Origin: Micromonospora orduensis
GTDB taxonomy: Bacteria > Actinomycetota > Actinomycetes > Mycobacteriales > Micromonosporaceae
DNA: 32,052 bases
Direction of reading: 5' to 3'
Assembly (NCBI RefSeq): GCF_006228125.1
Contig: NZ_VDFY01000089.1
Coordinates: 1-32,052, forward strand
Position numbers and translations under genes: made by a program. Shown here piece by piece: positions 31,174 through 32,052 of the stretch. Below the pieces are notes generated by a model, which saw only the letters and a list, made by a program, of their open reading frames with translations, had not been told where the DNA came from and searched no databases. Every line of letters starts with the position of its first letter. The stretch's first letter is position 1.

Positions 31174-32052
31174 TCAGACGGTGATCCGGCCGGCGCCGGC
31201 ACCGGCCGTCACGATGGACTTGACGGTGCTCGCGGTGTCCAGCTGGTAGGAGTACGGGATGCTGGCGACGCTGCCGCCGGTCTGCCCGGCGGGTGAGTTG
31301 ACGAAGTGGTTGTTCCGGGCCACCAGGCGGCCGGGACCCGAGTCACCCTCGCCGAGGTGGTACGTGTCGTCGACGTTCTCGAAGTAGTTGCCCTCGACGA
31401 GGACGCCGGCGTTCTCGGTGGACGCGACGCCGTAGCCGCCGTTGGCCCGGTAGTAGTTGTTGAACACGTGCACCGGGTTGCCGAAGCGCACCCGGGGGTT
31501 GCGCTGGTTGCTGCCGTCGAACCAGTTGTGGTGGTAGCTCACCCGCAGGTGACCGATGTCCTGGCTGCCGTTGTCGTCGCTGTGGCCGAGCAGCATGGTC
31601 TTGTCGTGGTTGAAGACCCGGTTCCAGGACACGGTGACGAAGTCCGATCCGCGTTTGATGTCGACAGCGCCGTCGTACCCGTTGCTGAAGCTGTTGTGGT
31701 CGATCCAGATGTTGGTGGCTGACTCCTGCACGTTTATCGCGTCGTCGTTCCAGTCCCGGAAGGTCAGGTTCCGGATGATGACGTTGCGGTCACCGCTGAT
31801 GTTGAGCCCGCAGCCGGCGATGGTCGCGCCGGAGTTGCCGAGGATGGTCTTGTTGGACCGGACCCGCAGCATGCCCGAGCAGGAGATGGTCCCGGACACC
31901 CGGATCACCGCGGCGCCTGTGGCGTTCAGCGCGCTGGACAGCGCCGAGGCGTTGGTGACGGTGGTCGTCGCGGCGCTCCCGCCGCCTGTGGTGCCACCGT
32001 TCTGGGTGGCCCAACCGACCAGGCCGGTCTGCGGCGGGCTGGTCGGTTGGGC
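31174..32052 (-). CDS. Pectate lyase family 1, secreted, 5' end outside window
   Basis: C-terminal 292 residues of a polysaccharide lyase family 1 pectate lyase, which cuts pectin by beta-elimination outside the cell. The visible part starts in a Pro/Thr/Ser-rich linker (AQPTSPPQTGLVGWATQNG), suggesting a carbohydrate-binding module or other domain lies upstream beyond the edge. The catalytic beta-helix shows NVIIRNLTFRD, NIWIDHNSFSNGYDG, VTVSWNRVFNHDKTMLLGHSD, LRVSYHHNWFDGSNQRNPRVRFG (outline; R in RNPRVRFG is near the catalytic Arg) and VHVFNNYY. The protein ends GAGAGRITV. It fits a soil or plant-associated actinomycete. The frame is open through the right edge at base 32052. Confidence 0.93.
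   Translation of the reverse strand, partial: AQPTSPPQTGLVGWATQNGGTTGGGSAATTTVTNASALSSALNATGAAVIRVSGTISCSGMLRVRSNKTILGNSGATIAGCGLNISGDRNVIIRNLTFRDWNDDAINVQESATNIWIDHNSFSNGYDGAVDIKRGSDFVTVSWNRVFNHDKTMLLGHSDDNGSQDIGHLRVSYHHNWFDGSNQRNPRVRFGNPVHVFNNYYRANGGYGVASTENAGVLVEGNYFENVDDTYHLGEGDSGPGRLVARNNHFVNSPAGQTGGSVASIPYSYQLDTASTVKSIVTAGAGAGRITV

Overview
The window is high-GC actinobacterial DNA, most likely Micromonospora or a close relative in the Micromonosporaceae. The evidence is strong GC bias at third codon positions, frequent GTG starts, a DUF3046-recA-recX block, gluABCD-type glutamate uptake genes near miaB, and short interspersed repeats. No tRNA, rRNA, CRISPR array, transposase or integrase was seen.

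Layout. 1-3.3 kb: a truncated LysE-type exporter and a two-domain flavin-binding/GNAT acetyltransferase gene on the minus strand, divergent from a MocR-type (GntR-aminotransferase) regulator. The first 86 bases are a perfect inverted copy of 669-754, so the left edge looks like a fold-back junction or a contig-end artefact. 3.3-5.9 kb: a 39-residue membrane peptide, a UdgX-type uracil-DNA binding protein, a long inverted repeat and an MFS transporter. 5.9-8.0 kb: DUF3046, then recA behind a LexA-like box, then recX with a large hairpin inside its first codons. 8.0-8.9 kb: a decayed BKACE (3-keto-5-aminohexanoate cleavage) gene ending in a 20-bp tandem repeat, then a long leader. 8.9-14.1 kb: rny (RNase Y) preceded by an overlapping 17-codon ORF, a bidirectional terminator, and gluABCD on the minus strand. 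14.3-16.3 kb: selD, an unrecognised 159-aa protein and a DUF2277 protein.

16.3-29.5 kb is the most notable part: a seven-gene, same-strand, tightly coupled operon of the Fxs (FxSxx-COOH) peptide type. It encodes a 63-aa precursor ending FNSAI (FxsA), a radical SAM/SPASM enzyme fused to a HExxH peptide-modification domain (FxsB), an AAC(3)-family acetyltransferase, two TIR-like proteins (FxsC type), and two large paralogous proteins of about 1,285 residues. Each of the large proteins combines a MinD/ParA-like ATPase, a degenerate TIR-like segment, an NB-ARC/STAND NTPase and TPR repeats (FxsT type). A 19-bp perfect palindrome overlaps the predicted promoter. The operon appears to be an accessory block between gluABCD/selD and miaB. 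Fxs maturases are known to make three-residue cyclophanes, so a Phe59-Ser61 crosslink is predicted. The biological role of the cluster is not settled; the TIR plus STAND content suggests peptide-linked sensing or immunity, which is inference.

29.6-32.05 kb: miaB (tRNA ms2i6A synthase), a bidirectional terminator, and the C-terminal part of a secreted PL1 pectate lyase running off the right edge.
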